A stretch of DNA of 64,000 nt from Herbaspirillum huttiense (GCF_004367745.1 NZ_CP037993.1:3286001-3350000); one strand, 5' to 3'; shown: positions 33,582 to 44,132, counted from the stretch's first letter. Notes: generated from the letters alone by a model not told the origin. Program-made: numbers and translations.

Positions 33582-35201
33582 TCAAGCCTGCACCCGCCCA
33601 CCCACCAGCAGCAGATCGGCAGCCCGCTCCGGGATAGTCTCCCCGGACACCAGGTCAATGGCCAGCTCCCGTTCACGATCCAGCTTGAAGACCTGCACCG
33701 CACCCGCCAGCTGCACCGCCTGCTCCTGCAGCGATTGCGAAGCCGCAGCCGCCTGCTCCACCAGCGCCGCATTCTGTTGCGTGACTTCATCCATGGCCCC
33801 GATGGCCTGATTGATCTGCTCCAGGCCCTGGCTCTGTTCAGTGCTGGCCGCGCTGATCTCGCTGACGATATCGGTGACCCGGCCCACGCTCGTGACCACC
33901 TGAGCCATCGTGCTGCCCGCCTCCGTGACCAGGCGGCCACCGGCACCGATCTTGTCGACCGAATCCTGGATCAGTTCCTTGATCTCCTTGGCAGCAGTGG
34001 CCGAACGCTGGGCCAGCGAACGAACCTCCGAGGCCACCACCGCAAAACCGCGCCCCTGCTCGCCCGCACGCGCTGCCTCCACCGCTGCATTCAGGGCCAG
34101 GATATTGGTCTGAAAAGCGATGCCGTCAATCACACTGATGATGTCCACGATCTTCAGCGACGAGGCATTGATGGCCTCCATGGTCAGCACTACTTCATCC
34201 ACCACCTTGCCACCCTGGGCCGCAACGGCCGAGGCCGAGATCGCCAGTTCGCTGGCCTGGCGCGCGTTCTCCGCATTCTGGCGGACGGTGGCGGTCAGTT
34301 GCTCCATGGCGGTGGCCGTCTCTTCCAGCGAGCCCGCCTGCGATTCGGTGCGGGAAGACAGGTCAAGATTGCCAGTGGCGATTTCACGCGCGGCCACCTG
34401 GATCGTGCCAGTGCTGTCACCCACGCCACCCATGATCTTGCGCAGACTGTCGTTCATGCGGCCCAGCGCCTGCATCAGATGGCCGATTTCATCACGGGCA
34501 GCGTGCTCGATCTTGCTGGTCAGGTCGTAGCGGGAAATGGCTTCGGCCACGTGCGTGGCGTGACGCAGCGAAGTTGCGATCATGCGCACCAGCAGCAGGC
34601 TCAAGCCCACCACCAACGTGCCGATCAAAAGGCTGACGCCAACGATGATGACGATGGAGGATTCCAGAATGGAAGCAGCATTCTCCATCCCCTGGCGGCC
34701 CAGTTGAGCGTTGTACTGCTTGTGCTCGATCAGGGCTTTCATCAATCGGTTGCCGGCGGGGACCAGCAGCTCTTCCCGCGCGCGCTGCAGTTCGGACGGC
34801 TGCCCGGTCTCGACCAGGGCCAAGGTCTGGTGTCGTGCCTTCTCGTAATCGGCAAAGGCAGCACGGTCCTGCTCCAGCATCGTTGCGTCAGTCGCGTCGG
34901 AGATGCATTCTTTCTCGAACTTGAGGAAGGCGGCCTGCACCTTGTCATGCAGCGCCTCGATCACCGGGAAAATCTTGTCCCGGGTCGTGGGCTCGATGAA
35001 GTAGCGCGCCACATTCAGCCGTATCGCGTAAACCGCCTCGATCGCTTCATCCAGAGCGAGGATGCTGGGGACCGTATTGTGCGTCGAATAACCGGCTGCC
35101 GCCGACACCCGGTAGCTCTGGTAGATGCTCAATGCCGCCAGCGCACACAGGCCCGCAATGACGGCGATGATGAGAAGGTACAGCTTCTTGGCAATGGTCA
35201 T
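33582..35201 (-). CDS. Methyl-accepting chemotaxis protein (paralogue 1)
   Basis: 539 aa. N-terminal membrane helix (about 6-28), periplasmic four-helix sensor (about 35-190), second helix (about 192-215: SSIVIIVGVSLLIGTLVVGLSLLLV), HAMP domain (about 215-270), and the cytoplasmic signalling hairpin with [23 protein letters not shown]. No NWETF-type CheR tether is visible at the C-terminus. The start at 35201 (MTIAKKLYLL) has GGAG upstream. It is the same length and architecture as the next upstream gene, pointing to a tandem duplication. The ligand is unknown. Confidence 0.93.
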   Translation of the reverse strand: MTIAKKLYLLIIAVIAGLCALAALSIYQSYRVSAAAGYSTHNTVPSILALDEAIEAVYAIRLNVARYFIEPTTRDKIFPVIEALHDKVQAAFLKFEKECISDATDATMLEQDRAAFADYEKARHQTLALVETGQPSELQRAREELLVPAGNRLMKALIEHKQYNAQLGRQGMENAASILESSIVIIVGVSLLIGTLVVGLSLLLVRMIATSLRHATHVAEAISRYDLTSKIEHAARDEIGHLMQALGRMNDSLRKIMGGVGDSTGTIQVAAREIATGNLDLSSRTESQAGSLEETATAMEQLTATVRQNAENARQASELAISASAVAAQGGKVVDEVVLTMEAINASSLKIVDIISVIDGIAFQTNILALNAAVEAARAGEQGRGFAVVASEVRSLAQRSATAAKEIKELIQDSVDKIGAGGRLVTEAGSTMAQVVTSVGRVTDIVSEISAASTEQSQGLEQINQAIGAMDEVTQQNAALVEQAAAASQSLQEQAVQLAGAVQVFKLDRERELAIDLVSGETIPERAADLLLVGGRVQA

Positions 35202-35403
35202 GTTCGGCTCTCCTGGGCGCATGAGTGGGTCACTGCAGAATGCTTGCCCAACCGGGCAGCACGAACCTTAGCCCAACTGAGGATCACCAACGCTCACATC
35301 TCATGACCACTCCTGACCACCCGCAAACCGGCACATCGCCAGAAAGAAATCAGCCTCAACGACAGACTCTTGCTCTGACGAAGACTGACCCGCACCCTCC
35401 GTA

Positions 35404-37023
35404 TCAGGCCGGCAAGGCCAGTACTTCGCGGCCTGCCAAGGTGCCGGCCGCCGCCACGCCCGTCCCTGCTTCGCCCAGCATCTGCACCTCATGCGCCAGC
35501 TTGAACACCGCCACCGCTTCCGCCAGGCCGGCAGCCTGCTCCCGCATCGACTGCGAGGCCGCAGCCGCCTGCTCCACCAGCGCCGCATTCTGTTGTGTCG
35601 CCTGATCCATCAAACCGATGGCTTGGTTGACCTGCACGATGCCATCGCTCTGCTCGGCGCTGGCGGCCGTGATGTCGGCAACGATGTCAGTCACGCGGCG
35701 CACGCTGTCGACCACGTGCTGCATCGTCTGGCCTGCCTGTGCGACCAGCCGGCTGCCGCTCTCCACCTTGCCGACCGAATCATCGATCAGTTCCTTGATC
35801 TCATGCGCAGCCGCAGCCGAACGCTGGGCCAGTGAACGCACTTCGGCCGCCACCACCGCAAACCCGCGTCCCTGCTCGCCAGCACGCGCTGCTTCCACGG
35901 CGGCATTGAGCGCGAGGATATTGGTCTGGAACGCGATGCCGTCGATCACGCTGATGATGTCCACGATCCTCAGGGAGGAGGCATTGATCTCGTCCATCGT
36001 CTGCACCACCTGCTGCACCGCCTGGCCACCCTCGGTAGCGACGCTGGAGGCGGATGTGGCCAGCACATTGGCTTGCTGGGCGTTGTCCGCATTCTGGCGC
36101 ACGGTGGCGGTCAGTTGCTCCATGGCCGACGCGGTCTCTTCGATGGAACCGGCCTGGGCTTCGGTACGCGCCGACAGGTCAAGATTGCCGGCGGCGATTT
36201 CCGCCGTGGCGGTGGCGATGGTGTTGGCACTGTTGCGCACGTTGCTGACGATGCGCACCAGGCTGTCGCTCATCTGCTGGATGGCCTGCATCAACTGGCC
36301 GACTTCATCATTGGCGCGGCGGCGGATGCGGGTGCTGAGGTCGCCCGTGGCAATGGCGCGGGCCGTCATGATGGCCTCCCCCAGTGCCGTGGAAATGGTG
36401 CGCGAAATCAGCAGGCTCACCACCGCTACCACTGCACACACGGCCAGGCTCATCAGCACCGCCTGAACCACCGCCGACCGCAGGCTGGACTGCGCCGCCT
36501 GCACGCCTTGCTGGCCAAGCTGCTCGTTGTAGCGGCGATGGGCCGTCAGGGCATTGATGAGTTTGTCACCGGGCGGGACCACCTGGTGCTCGACCGCATG
36601 CAAGGCTTCCTCGGTCTTGCCTTCAGCGCCCAGGGCGACGACGGCCTGGCGGCTCTTCTCGTAATCGGCGAAGGCATCACGGTCCGCCTGCAGCAGTTGG
36701 CGGTCGGTGGCGTCGGAGAGATCTTCCTTCTCGTAGCGGTCGAAGGCGGCGATGACCTTGTCGCGGTTCGTGTTCATGGACTTCTCCAGCTTGGCGCGCG
36801 TGGCGGCATCCGTGGCAGCGGCATAGCGCCAGATACCAACCCGGATGCGGAAGACCGCTTCACCCGCCTCCCCCAGCACCAGCAGGCTGGGGACCGTGTT
36901 GAACGACGAATAGCTGGCAGCATCGGCAATGCGGTTGCTGTGATAGATGCTCAAGCCGGTGAGGCTGGCCAGGCCGAGGACGACGGCGAGCAGAAGCAGA
37001 CGGAGTTTGTTGGCAATGGTCAT
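35404..37023 (-). CDS. Methyl-accepting chemotaxis protein (paralogue 2)
   Basis: 539 aa, same layout as the downstream paralogue: helix 6-28, sensor about 35-190 ([27 protein letters not shown]), second helix about 190-212, HAMP, signalling hairpin [23 protein letters not shown]. The start [10 protein letters not shown] at 37023 matches the paralogue's MTIAKKLYLL start; the frame is open another 27 codons upstream but that part is not conserved. Its upstream region has three CTAAGT/ACTTAG elements. It is separated from the first paralogue by about 200 bp, so each may have its own promoter. Confidence 0.93.
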   Translation of the reverse strand: MTIANKLRLLLLAVVLGLASLTGLSIYHSNRIADAASYSSFNTVPSLLVLGEAGEAVFRIRVGIWRYAAATDAATRAKLEKSMNTNRDKVIAAFDRYEKEDLSDATDRQLLQADRDAFADYEKSRQAVVALGAEGKTEEALHAVEHQVVPPGDKLINALTAHRRYNEQLGQQGVQAAQSSLRSAVVQAVLMSLAVCAVVAVVSLLISRTISTALGEAIMTARAIATGDLSTRIRRRANDEVGQLMQAIQQMSDSLVRIVSNVRNSANTIATATAEIAAGNLDLSARTEAQAGSIEETASAMEQLTATVRQNADNAQQANVLATSASSVATEGGQAVQQVVQTMDEINASSLRIVDIISVIDGIAFQTNILALNAAVEAARAGEQGRGFAVVAAEVRSLAQRSAAAAHEIKELIDDSVGKVESGSRLVAQAGQTMQHVVDSVRRVTDIVADITAASAEQSDGIVQVNQAIGLMDQATQQNAALVEQAAAASQSMREQAAGLAEAVAVFKLAHEVQMLGEAGTGVAAAGTLAGREVLALPA

Positions 37024-37440
37024 GGTCAGGATTCGTGGGTGCGCAGCATGGCGCAGCGGGTCGATGAGCTGAAATGAATGAGTGCCAAAATTATAAGTCT
37101 GCAAAAATGATGAAAATTCACATCTGGCCGCTTCTTGATGCGGATCATCTTTGGGTCATTGCGACCGGAACTGGATCAAGTGTTCATCAAAACTAAGTTG
37201 CAGGCCCCGTACACGCTGGTTTTACGCGGCGAATGGAATAAAAATACTTAGGAAGGGAAACGGAAGGAGGAGACCGGCGAAGCCATCGCATCGCACGCCG
37301 CAGGAATCGTCAGGCGAGAAGCGAGAGAGGAACAAGGAAGGGAAAGCGCTGAAAAACTAAGTTTACTGGCAAAGCCAGCGAAGACCGGCAAGGAAACTCA
37401 GCGGAGCCACACTGCGCTCCGCCGGTCAGGAAATGCCGAT
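37024..37440. promoter_or_regulatory. 417-bp upstream region of chemoreceptor 2 with CTAAGT elements
   Basis: No gene. It contains CAAAACTAAGTT (37188-37199), TACTTAGG (37245-37252) and AAAAACTAAGTT (37352-37363). The last matches the reverse complement of the TACTTAGTTTTT elements before the polysaccharide operon at 11 of 12 positions. The GNAT gene on the same strand ends at 37441, so the elements are positioned to act on the chemoreceptor gene. Confidence 0.55.
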
Positions 37441-37899
37441 CTACTGCTGCACGCCCTGCTTGTAGATATCCGGACGCGAGATATGCCACACGAAGTCACC
37501 GCGATTGATGGCCTCGAAACCACAGCTGGCATACAGCCACGGGGCGGTAGATGTGGTCAGCATGACGCGCCGCAGTTTCTGCAGCGTGGGATGCTGGTTG
37601 ACTGATTCGATCATCCAGCGGCCCAGGCCCTGGCCGCGCAGGTCGCCGACGACGAAGACGTCGCACAGGTAGCCGAAGGTGGCGTGATCGGTCACCACGC
37701 GGGCAAAGCCGATCTGCTGCTTGCCGCGATAGAGGCCGAAGCACAGGCTGTTGGCCAGCGCCGTGCGCACGGTGTTGAGGTCGATGCCGGGAGACCAGCT
37801 CGAATGGGTCAGTACGTCGTGGATGAGGGGGATGTCCAGCCGGTCGGGATCGGTGTCGATGAGGAAATCATCGCGCCGCCAGATCAGGTGATGGCTCAT
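37441..37899 (-). CDS. GNAT-family N-acetyltransferase
   Basis: 152 aa. The acetyl-CoA loop is RGQGLGRWMI in VVGDLRGQGLGRWMIESVNQHP; YASCGFEAINRGDFVWHI is the typical C-terminal strand. The substrate (small molecule or protein N-terminus) is unknown. ATG at 37897-37899 with AAGGAACG upstream. No operon partners. Confidence 0.9.
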   Translation of the reverse strand: MSHHLIWRRDDFLIDTDPDRLDIPLIHDVLTHSSWSPGIDLNTVRTALANSLCFGLYRGKQQIGFARVVTDHATFGYLCDVFVVGDLRGQGLGRWMIESVNQHPTLQKLRRVMLTTSTAPWLYASCGFEAINRGDFVWHISRPDIYKQGVQQ

Positions 37900-38332
37900 G
37901 GTCGTTCCTTGCTTGATGGCTTGTTGTCGTAAAAAATTTGCCTTGGTACGTACTGCGGGTACTGCGAAAACTGTTTAGAACGTTTCTCTTCAACAAGAAA
38001 AGGCACGCCGGCCCTGATTGTCCGGCCGCTGCAGCGCGTGCAAGGAAGCGTGGCGATTGATCTGCGCGAAGCATGAAAACCGCTCGATTGATCGATTCCG
38101 TTGATGAGATTTGTTCCGTGGCCATTCATGATGCCACAGGCTCCCCTGCCTTGCGCAAGGCTTTCCCCTCGGCAACCACGCAGGCTCAGCCTATCCGGCG
38201 CTGAAACATCGCTTGCAATTCCGTTACACCTCGCCTCTCCGAGCTGGCAGACCATAGGCTCACCTCAGTGCGCCGGACCTGGCAATTTGTTTTTCCTCTT
38301 CCGGCTGCACGCCATCGCGCAAGGAGAACAAC
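37900..38332. other. 433-bp gene-free region between GNAT and DUF3300 genes
   Basis: Divergent promoter region. Open frames crossing it have no recognisable protein features. I see no clear promoter; the ribosome site AAGGAG at 38320-38325 belongs to the DUF3300 gene. Confidence 0.5.
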
Positions 38333-39952
38333 GTGAACAAGACATCCCTGGCCTGGGCCACCTGCCTGGTCTTCTCTCTGGTCTCAGGCCTGCCCGTGCA
38401 GGCGCAGACCGCTTATGCACCGCCGCCCGCGCCCGTCTATACCCAGCAACAGCTGGACCAGATGCTGGCCCCGGTGGCACTCTATCCCGATTCGCTGCTG
38501 GCCCAGGTGCTGATGGCCTCGACCTATCCGCTGGAAGTGGTGCAGGCCCAGCGCTTTGTCGAAGCGCGGCGCGGTCTGCAGGGCGATGGCCTGGCGCGCG
38601 CCGTGGCCCCCATGCCGTGGGATCCCAGCGTGAAGGCGCTGGTGCAGTTCCCCTCGGTGCTGGCCATGCTCAATGATCGCCTCGACTGGACCCAGCAGCT
38701 GGGACAGGCCTTCCTCGCCCAGCAGCCCTCGGTGATGGATACGGTACAGAACCTGCGCGAACGCGCCCGCATCGTCGGCACGCTGGAATCCAGCCCGCAG
38801 CAGCGCGTGGTGGTGCAGGATGAAGTGATCGAGATCGTGCCGGTCAATCCGCAGGTGGTCTACGTGCCGTATTACAACCCGACCGTGGTGTATGGCAGCT
38901 GGTGGTGGCCATCGGCTCCGCCGGTGGTGTGGGCGCCACCGCCGCGTTATCGTCCGCCCAGCTATGAGCCGGGCTTCTCGGCCAGCATCAGCTTCGGGGT
39001 GGGCATTGGCGTCATGAGTGCGGTGTTTGGCGATGCGCGTCCCGACTGGCGCCAGCGCCAGGTGATGGTGACGCAGACACGCATCAACAACGTCACCAAT
39101 GTGACCAACGTGAACAACGTCAACAACACCAACGTCATCAACAATCGCTACGTCAACAACAACATCAACGTGAACCGCAACGTGAGCATGAACCAGCGGC
39201 CGGTGGTGTGGCATCACGACCCGCGTTACGCCGGCGGCCGTTATGCGCAGCAACCGGCCCCTGCGCTGGCCCCGCCGCCGGGACAGCGCCCGCTGACCGG
39301 TCCGCAGGCACAGAACCTGGTCCAGGCGCAGCACGTGCCGCCGTGGAATGGACATGGTCCGCAACCGCAAGCGGGCCAGCCCTTCCCGGCCAATACGCCG
39401 CGTCCGCTGCCGGTGGCCGACAACGTGCAGCAGCGACTGGCCCAGCAGGATCAGTTCCGCCAGCGCCAGGCCATCGATCAGCAACGCCAGCGTGAACAGC
39501 AGGCCAATGACCAGCAGCGCCAGCGTGAGCAGATGATCCGCGACCAGCAACACCAGCGCGATCAGCAAGCGCAGGAGCAGCGCCAACAGCAGCAGGCCCA
39601 GGAACGCCAGTGGCAGCAGCGCCAGCAACAGGTGCAACAGCAGCAACAACGCCAGCAGCAGATGCAGCAACAGCAATTGCAGCAGCAACAGCGTGAGCAG
39701 CAGATGCGCCAGCATCAACAACAGGAGCAGCAACGCCAGCAGCAGATGATGAACCAGCAGCGCGAGCAGCAGCAGCGCCAGCAGCAGATGATGAACCAAC
39801 AGCGCGAGCAGCAGCATCGCCAGATGGAGCAAGCCCGTCAGCAACAGCAGCAACATCAGGCCGCGCAGCATGAACAGCAGGCGCGCCAGCAGCAGGCCCA
39901 GCAGCGCGACGCCCATCAGCGGCGCGAGGACCGTCGCGACGAACGCTCCTGA
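38333..39952 (+). CDS. DUF3300 secreted protein with long Gln-rich tail
   Basis: 539 aa. Signal peptide (about 1-24, ending VQA), then the DUF3300 domain (about 38-215: YTQQQLDQMLAPVALYPDSLLAQVLMASTYPLEV; VVQDEVIEIVPVNPQVVYVPYYNPTVVYGSWWWP). An Asn/Val-rich linker (NNVTNVTNVNNVNNTNVINN) follows, then a Gln/Arg/Met low-complexity tail of about 160 residues with an imperfect repeat QQQMMNQQREQQ. Probably an envelope or surface protein; the function of the family is unknown. The tail is likely disordered or coiled coil and its repeats are prone to length change. Confidence 0.88.
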   Translation: MNKTSLAWATCLVFSLVSGLPVQAQTAYAPPPAPVYTQQQLDQMLAPVALYPDSLLAQVLMASTYPLEVVQAQRFVEARRGLQGDGLARAVAPMPWDPSVKALVQFPSVLAMLNDRLDWTQQLGQAFLAQQPSVMDTVQNLRERARIVGTLESSPQQRVVVQDEVIEIVPVNPQVVYVPYYNPTVVYGSWWWPSAPPVVWAPPPRYRPPSYEPGFSASISFGVGIGVMSAVFGDARPDWRQRQVMVTQTRINNVTNVTNVNNVNNTNVINNRYVNNNINVNRNVSMNQRPVVWHHDPRYAGGRYAQQPAPALAPPPGQRPLTGPQAQNLVQAQHVPPWNGHGPQPQAGQPFPANTPRPLPVADNVQQRLAQQDQFRQRQAIDQQRQREQQANDQQRQREQMIRDQQHQRDQQAQEQRQQQQAQERQWQQRQQQVQQQQQRQQQMQQQQLQQQQREQQMRQHQQQEQQRQQQMMNQQREQQQRQQQMMNQQREQQHRQMEQARQQQQQHQAAQHEQQARQQQAQQRDAHQRREDRRDERS

Positions 39953-40048
39953 TCCTGCAGCGCCTCTGCCCCGCCAGTGATCGCCTGAGCGGCCCGCCGC
40001 GCGCACGTTGCCTCCCGGCAAACATGCGGGCAAGCGGGCCGCTTCAGT

Positions 40049-40054
40049 TATAAT
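40049..40054 (+). promoter_or_regulatory. Perfect -10 box TATAAT before prfC
   Basis: TATAAT at 40049-40054 lies about 150 bp upstream of the prfC ATG; a matching -35 at the correct spacing is not obvious. Confidence 0.4.
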
Positions 40055-40200
40055 CTCGGGTTTTCCAGAGCTGTCGGAACAGGGCGTGCGCCGCCTCCTT
40101 GTCAAAGGAACAGTGCGCGCCGCTCAAGGCCAAGCGGGTTGGATCGTCCAGCCGCGCCAGGGGCCGCGTTCCGCCGGGCTCCCACCCCGACCGATCCGCC

Positions 40201-41901
40201 ATGCAAGAACCCAGCAACGAACTCCCCGAAGTCGCCGCCAACGCCCCTGAGGCGGCTGATGCAGACAACGCCAGCGCGCCTGGCGCCGCCACCAAGGTCT
40301 CGTCCGACCTGATCGCGCGCGAAGTCAAGCGCCGCCGTACCTTCGGCATCATCTCCCACCCCGACGCCGGTAAAACCACGCTGACCGAAAAGCTGCTGCT
40401 GTTCTCGGGCGCGATCCAGCTGGCCGGTACCGTGAAGGCCCGCAAGAGCGGCCGCCACGCGACCTCGGACTGGATGGAAATCGAAAAGCAGCGCGGCATT
40501 TCCGTGGCCAGTTCGGTGATGCAGTTCGAGTACCGCGACCACGTGGTCAACCTGCTCGACACCCCGGGCCACCAGGACTTCTCGGAAGATACCTATCGCG
40601 TGCTCACCGCCGTGGACTCGGCGCTGATGGTGATCGATGCCGCCAAGGGCGTGGAAGAACAGACCATCAAGCTGTTGAACGTCTGCCGCATGCGCAATAC
40701 GCCCATCATCACCTTCATGAACAAGCTGGACCGCGAGACCCGCGATTCGCTGGAGCTGCTGGATGAGCTGGAGTCGGTGCTGAAGATTCAGTGCGCACCG
40801 GTGACCTGGCCGATCGGCATGGGCAAGAATTTCCGTGGCGTGTATCACCTGCTGCGTGACGAGATCATGCTCTTCAAGGCCGGTGAAGAACGCGCCAACG
40901 GCAACGTGGAAATCATCAAGGGCATCGACAACCCCAAGCTGGCCGAGATGTTCCCGCTGGAAATCGAACAGCTCAAAATGGAAGTGGAACTGGTGCATGG
41001 CGCCTCCCACCCCTTCAACCTGGAAGACTTCCTGGCCGGTGTGCAGACGCCGGTCTTCTTCGGTTCGGCGATCAACAACTTCGGCGTGCGCGAGATCCTC
41101 GATGCGCTGCTGGACTGGGCGCCGGGTCCGGGCGGACGCGACGCCACCGTGCGCGAGGTCAAGCCGACCGAAGAGCCCTTCTCCGGTTTCGTCTTCAAGA
41201 TCCAGGCCAACATGGACCCGGCGCACCGCGACCGCATCGCCTTCCTGCGCGTGTGCTCGGGCCGCTTCGAACGCGGCATGAAGTTGAAGCACCTGCGCCT
41301 GAACCGCGACATCAAGGTGTCCTCGGTGGTGACCTTCATGGCCTCCAGCCGCGAACAGGTCGAAGAAGCTTATGCCGGCGACATCATCGGCCTGCCCAAC
41401 CACGGCAACATGCAGATCGGCGACAGCTTCTCCGAAGGCGAGATGCTGCAGTTCACCGGCATTCCCTACTTCGCACCGGACTTCTTCCGCGTGGCACGCA
41501 TCCGCAATCCGCTCAAGATCAAGCAGTTGCACAAGGGCCTGCAGCAGCTGGGCGAAGAAGGCGCGGTGCAGGTCTTCAAGCCGGTGACCGGCAGCGACCT
41601 GATCCTGGGCGCAGTGGGCGTGCTGCAGTTCGAAGTGGTGGCCAGCCGCCTGCTCAACGAATATGGCGTGGATGCGGTGTTTGAAGGCACCAGCATCAGC
41701 AGCGCGCGCTGGATCAGCTGCGATGACAAGAAGAAACTGGCCGACTTCGAGAAGTCCTCGGCCGGTGCCAACCTGGCCATCGATGCAGCCGGCAACCTGG
41801 CTTACCTGGCCAGCTCGGGCGTGAACCTGCGCCTGACCCAGGAACGCTGGCCGGAGATCACTTTCCACGCTACCCGCGAGCACGCGGCCAAGCTGGACTA
41901 A
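40201..41901 (+). CDS. prfC: Peptide chain release factor 3 (GTPase)
   Basis: 566 aa. It recycles RF1/RF2 from the ribosome after termination. G1 is SHPDAGKTT near residue 52, then [14 protein letters not shown] (G3) and NKLDRE (G4), with RF3-specific [12 protein letters not shown] and [22 protein letters not shown] 40201 gives an N-terminal extension of about 35 Ala/Glu-rich residues before the usual RF3 start ([14 protein letters not shown]), which makes it longer than the usual 525-535 aa; a shorter start is possible. Monocistronic. Confidence 0.96.
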   Translation: MQEPSNELPEVAANAPEAADADNASAPGAATKVSSDLIAREVKRRRTFGIISHPDAGKTTLTEKLLLFSGAIQLAGTVKARKSGRHATSDWMEIEKQRGISVASSVMQFEYRDHVVNLLDTPGHQDFSEDTYRVLTAVDSALMVIDAAKGVEEQTIKLLNVCRMRNTPIITFMNKLDRETRDSLELLDELESVLKIQCAPVTWPIGMGKNFRGVYHLLRDEIMLFKAGEERANGNVEIIKGIDNPKLAEMFPLEIEQLKMEVELVHGASHPFNLEDFLAGVQTPVFFGSAINNFGVREILDALLDWAPGPGGRDATVREVKPTEEPFSGFVFKIQANMDPAHRDRIAFLRVCSGRFERGMKLKHLRLNRDIKVSSVVTFMASSREQVEEAYAGDIIGLPNHGNMQIGDSFSEGEMLQFTGIPYFAPDFFRVARIRNPLKIKQLHKGLQQLGEEGAVQVFKPVTGSDLILGAVGVLQFEVVASRLLNEYGVDAVFEGTSISSARWISCDDKKKLADFEKSSAGANLAIDAAGNLAYLASSGVNLRLTQERWPEITFHATREHAAKLD

Positions 41902-41928
41902 GTTTTTGCTCTTGCACTGCGCACGCCC

Positions 41929-42045
41929 CCACCGTTCGGACTGAGTAGACGCGCAGCGTCGTATCGAAGACGAGACTGCGGCGGACATCCGCTGACGGAG
42001 CGCCTTCGATACGGCCCGTTCGGGCCTGCTCAGTCCGAACGGTGG
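41929..42045. repeat. 117-bp nested inverted repeat (REP/MITE-like intergenic element)
   Basis: Perfect 17-bp terminal arms CCACCGTTCGGACTGAG (41929-41945) and their complement (42029-42045), with a second perfect 10-bp pair inside: CGTATCGAAG (41960-41969) and CTTCGATACG (42004-42013). The composition GTTCGGACTGAG...TATCGAAG is typical of dispersed intergenic palindromes in Burkholderiales. It sits between prfC and the bidirectional terminator. Confidence 0.8.
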
Positions 42046-42061
42046 TCTTGGTAATCGACGT

Positions 42062-42102
42062 AAAAAATCGCCCGACAGGCGCAACCTGTCGGGCGATTTT
42101 TT
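42062..42102. terminator. Bidirectional terminator between prfC and ppa
   Basis: AAAAAATCGCCCGACAGG (42062-42079), loop CGCAA, and its full complement (42085-42102), so U-tracts are formed on both strands. It serves the convergent prfC and ppa genes. Confidence 0.92.
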
Positions 42103-42121
42103 ATGTCTTGCTGATGGGGAA

Positions 42122-42655
42122 TTACTTGGCGTTCTTGAACGCTTCCACACCGGCCAGGATTTCAGCGCGGGCGGCGTCCGGGCCTTCCCAGCCTTCGACC
42201 TTGACCCACTTGCCCTTTTCCAGGTCCTTGTAGTGTTCGAAGAAGTGCTTGATCTGGTTCAGGCGCAGTTCGTTGAGGTCTTCCGGCTTTTGCCAGTGGG
42301 TGTAGATCGGCAGGATCTTGTCGACCGGCACGGCCAGCAGCTTGGCGTCGATGCCCGATTCATCGGCCATCTTCAGCACGCCGATGGGACGGCAGCGCAC
42401 CACCACGCCCGGGATCAGCGGGAACGGGGTGATCACCAGCACGTCGACCGGGTCGCCGTCTTGCGACAGGGTCTGGGGGATGTAGCCGTAGTTGCACGGA
42501 TAGTGCATGGCAGTGCCCATGAAACGGTCGACGAAGATGGCGCCGGTGTCCTTGTCCACTTCGTACTTGATCGGATCGGCGTTCATCGGGATTTCGATGA
42601 TCACGTTGAAGTCATTGGGCAGGTCGCGGCCAGCGGGGACGTTGTTCAGGCTCAT
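42122..42655 (-). CDS. ppa: Inorganic pyrophosphatase (family I)
   Basis: 177 aa, the usual length. Hydrolyses pyrophosphate in the cytoplasm. The metal-binding signature is [42 protein letters not shown] and [21 protein letters not shown] are also conserved. The start at 42655 (MSLNNVPAG) is preferred over an upstream Met because the added residues are not conserved. Monocistronic. Confidence 0.96.
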   Translation of the reverse strand: MSLNNVPAGRDLPNDFNVIIEIPMNADPIKYEVDKDTGAIFVDRFMGTAMHYPCNYGYIPQTLSQDGDPVDVLVITPFPLIPGVVVRCRPIGVLKMADESGIDAKLLAVPVDKILPIYTHWQKPEDLNELRLNQIKHFFEHYKDLEKGKWVKVEGWEGPDAARAEILAGVEAFKNAK

Positions 42656-42875
42656 GGGATTCTCACTAGGGAAAGAAACGAAAAGCGGTTTTCGGGCCGG
42701 CAGCGCCAAGGGCATCTTGTTTAACGCTCGATGCAATGAGCATTAAACGGGGCTTAATGCTCAGTTCTGGCATGCCAAACACCGGAAAGCGGCAATTATA
42801 GCGGCATTCAGGCTCAGACCGGCATCTTGGCCGGTGCAACTTACGCCAACATGACAGTGCCCGGCAGCGCACATG

Positions 42876-42909
42876 AAAAAGGCGGAAGGGCTCGCGCCGC
42901 TTCCGCCTT
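42876..42909 (-). terminator. Terminator of the hem operon
   Basis: AAGGCGGAAG (42879-42888) and CTTCCGCCTT (42900-42909) form the stem; on the minus strand it is followed by TTTTT. Confidence 0.8.
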
Positions 42910-42932
42910 GGTCATTCACCAGCGCAACAAGT

Positions 42933-44132
42933 TCAGCGGATGGCCGTGGCCAGGGCGCATTGCTTGTAGTGGCCGGCGGCCTGGTCCGGCTGATCCAGCG
43001 CCTCGTGCAGCTGGGCCAGGGCCAGGTGCGATTCGCGCACGGTGCGCGGTTCGATGGCGTCCGACAGGGCTTGTTCCAGATGGCGCTGGGCCTTGCCCCA
43101 CAGCTTCTGGCGCAGGCAGAACATGCCCAGGGTCAGGGCCAGTTCGGCATCGGTCGGATTCTTGGACAACCAGGATTCGCAATGCTCGATCTGCGACAGC
43201 AGGGCCGGCGAGCCGGCTTCGGCGGTCGATTCGCGATAGGCACGCAGCAGGCGGATATCCCAGTCGGCGGCCAGCGCGCGTTCCAGCAGGCTGCGCGCTT
43301 CGTCATGCAGGCCACGGCTGGAGAAGGCGTGTGCGGCCCGTGCGGCGATGTAGGGCTTGAGCTTGTCCACGCCGGGCACGCCATTCCACAAGAGGCGAAT
43401 CGATTCGGCATCGTGCGAGCGGTCCGACAGCAAGGCATCGTAAGACAGCTCGCGCAGGCGGTTCGACAAGGCCGGATGCAGGGCATTGCGCTTGTCCAGG
43501 GTCTGCACCAGGCGCAGCACTTCGGGCCAGTTCTTGGCTTGCTGGTTGGCCTTCAGCGCCCATTGCAGGGCCTGGATGTGGCGCGTGCCGTTGGCGTTCA
43601 ACTCTTCCACCGTTTCCAGCGCCTGCTTGAAGTGGTGTTCGTCCACTTGCAGTTCCAGCGCCGTCATCAGGCGCGCAGCCTTCAAGGTCGGATCGACTTC
43701 GGTGCTGGCCAGCCAGATGTCGCGGCGGTCACCCTGGCGCATGCGATGCGCGGCACGGGCCGCGATCAGGGCGGCGATGCCGGCGTTGTCGGGCAGGTCG
43801 GCTGCGCGCGTGGCGGACTTCTCGGCCTGGCCGAAGCGGCCTTCGAAGTAGGCCTTCAGGGCATCGCGCAGGGCCTTGTTGCTTTCATTCTCGCGCTTGG
43901 CACGGCGATAGGCGATCACGCGGCCGGGCAGCTTCTGCGTCAGGCGGATGGCGCGGATGACCACGTAGATGGTCAGGAACACCGCCAGCACGGCGAAGAT
44001 GAAGAAGTTCAGGGACAGGTCAATCCGGTACGGCGGATAGAACAGCACCACATTGCCGGGGTTGAAGCGCGCCAGCACGGCCAGGCCGATGGCGGAGGCA
44101 AACAGGGTCAGAAGCCAGAGCAGAATTTTCAT
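42933..44132 (-). CDS. hemY: HemY-family inner-membrane TPR protein
   Basis: 399 aa. Two N-terminal membrane helices (MKILLWLLTLFASAIGLAVL; LNFFIFAVLAVFLTIYVVI) and the HemY signature RRAKRENESNKALRDALKAYFEGRFGQAEKSA, then a cytoplasmic TPR region. It accompanies late haem synthesis genes; its exact role is unresolved. Last gene of the hemC-hemD-hemX-hemY operon, 20 bp after hemX. Confidence 0.93.
   Translation of the reverse strand: MKILLWLLTLFASAIGLAVLARFNPGNVVLFYPPYRIDLSLNFFIFAVLAVFLTIYVVIRAIRLTQKLPGRVIAYRRAKRENESNKALRDALKAYFEGRFGQAEKSATRAADLPDNAGIAALIAARAAHRMRQGDRRDIWLASTEVDPTLKAARLMTALELQVDEHHFKQALETVEELNANGTRHIQALQWALKANQQAKNWPEVLRLVQTLDKRNALHPALSNRLRELSYDALLSDRSHDAESIRLLWNGVPGVDKLKPYIAARAAHAFSSRGLHDEARSLLERALAADWDIRLLRAYRESTAEAGSPALLSQIEHCESWLSKNPTDAELALTLGMFCLRQKLWGKAQRHLEQALSDAIEPRTVRESHLALAQLHEALDQPDQAAGHYKQCALATAIR

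Noticed and set aside
38384-40105. 573-aa Leu-rich minus-strand frame opposite the DUF3300 gene
   Set aside because: The poly-Leu run is the antisense of CAG (Gln) codons; not a membrane protein gene.
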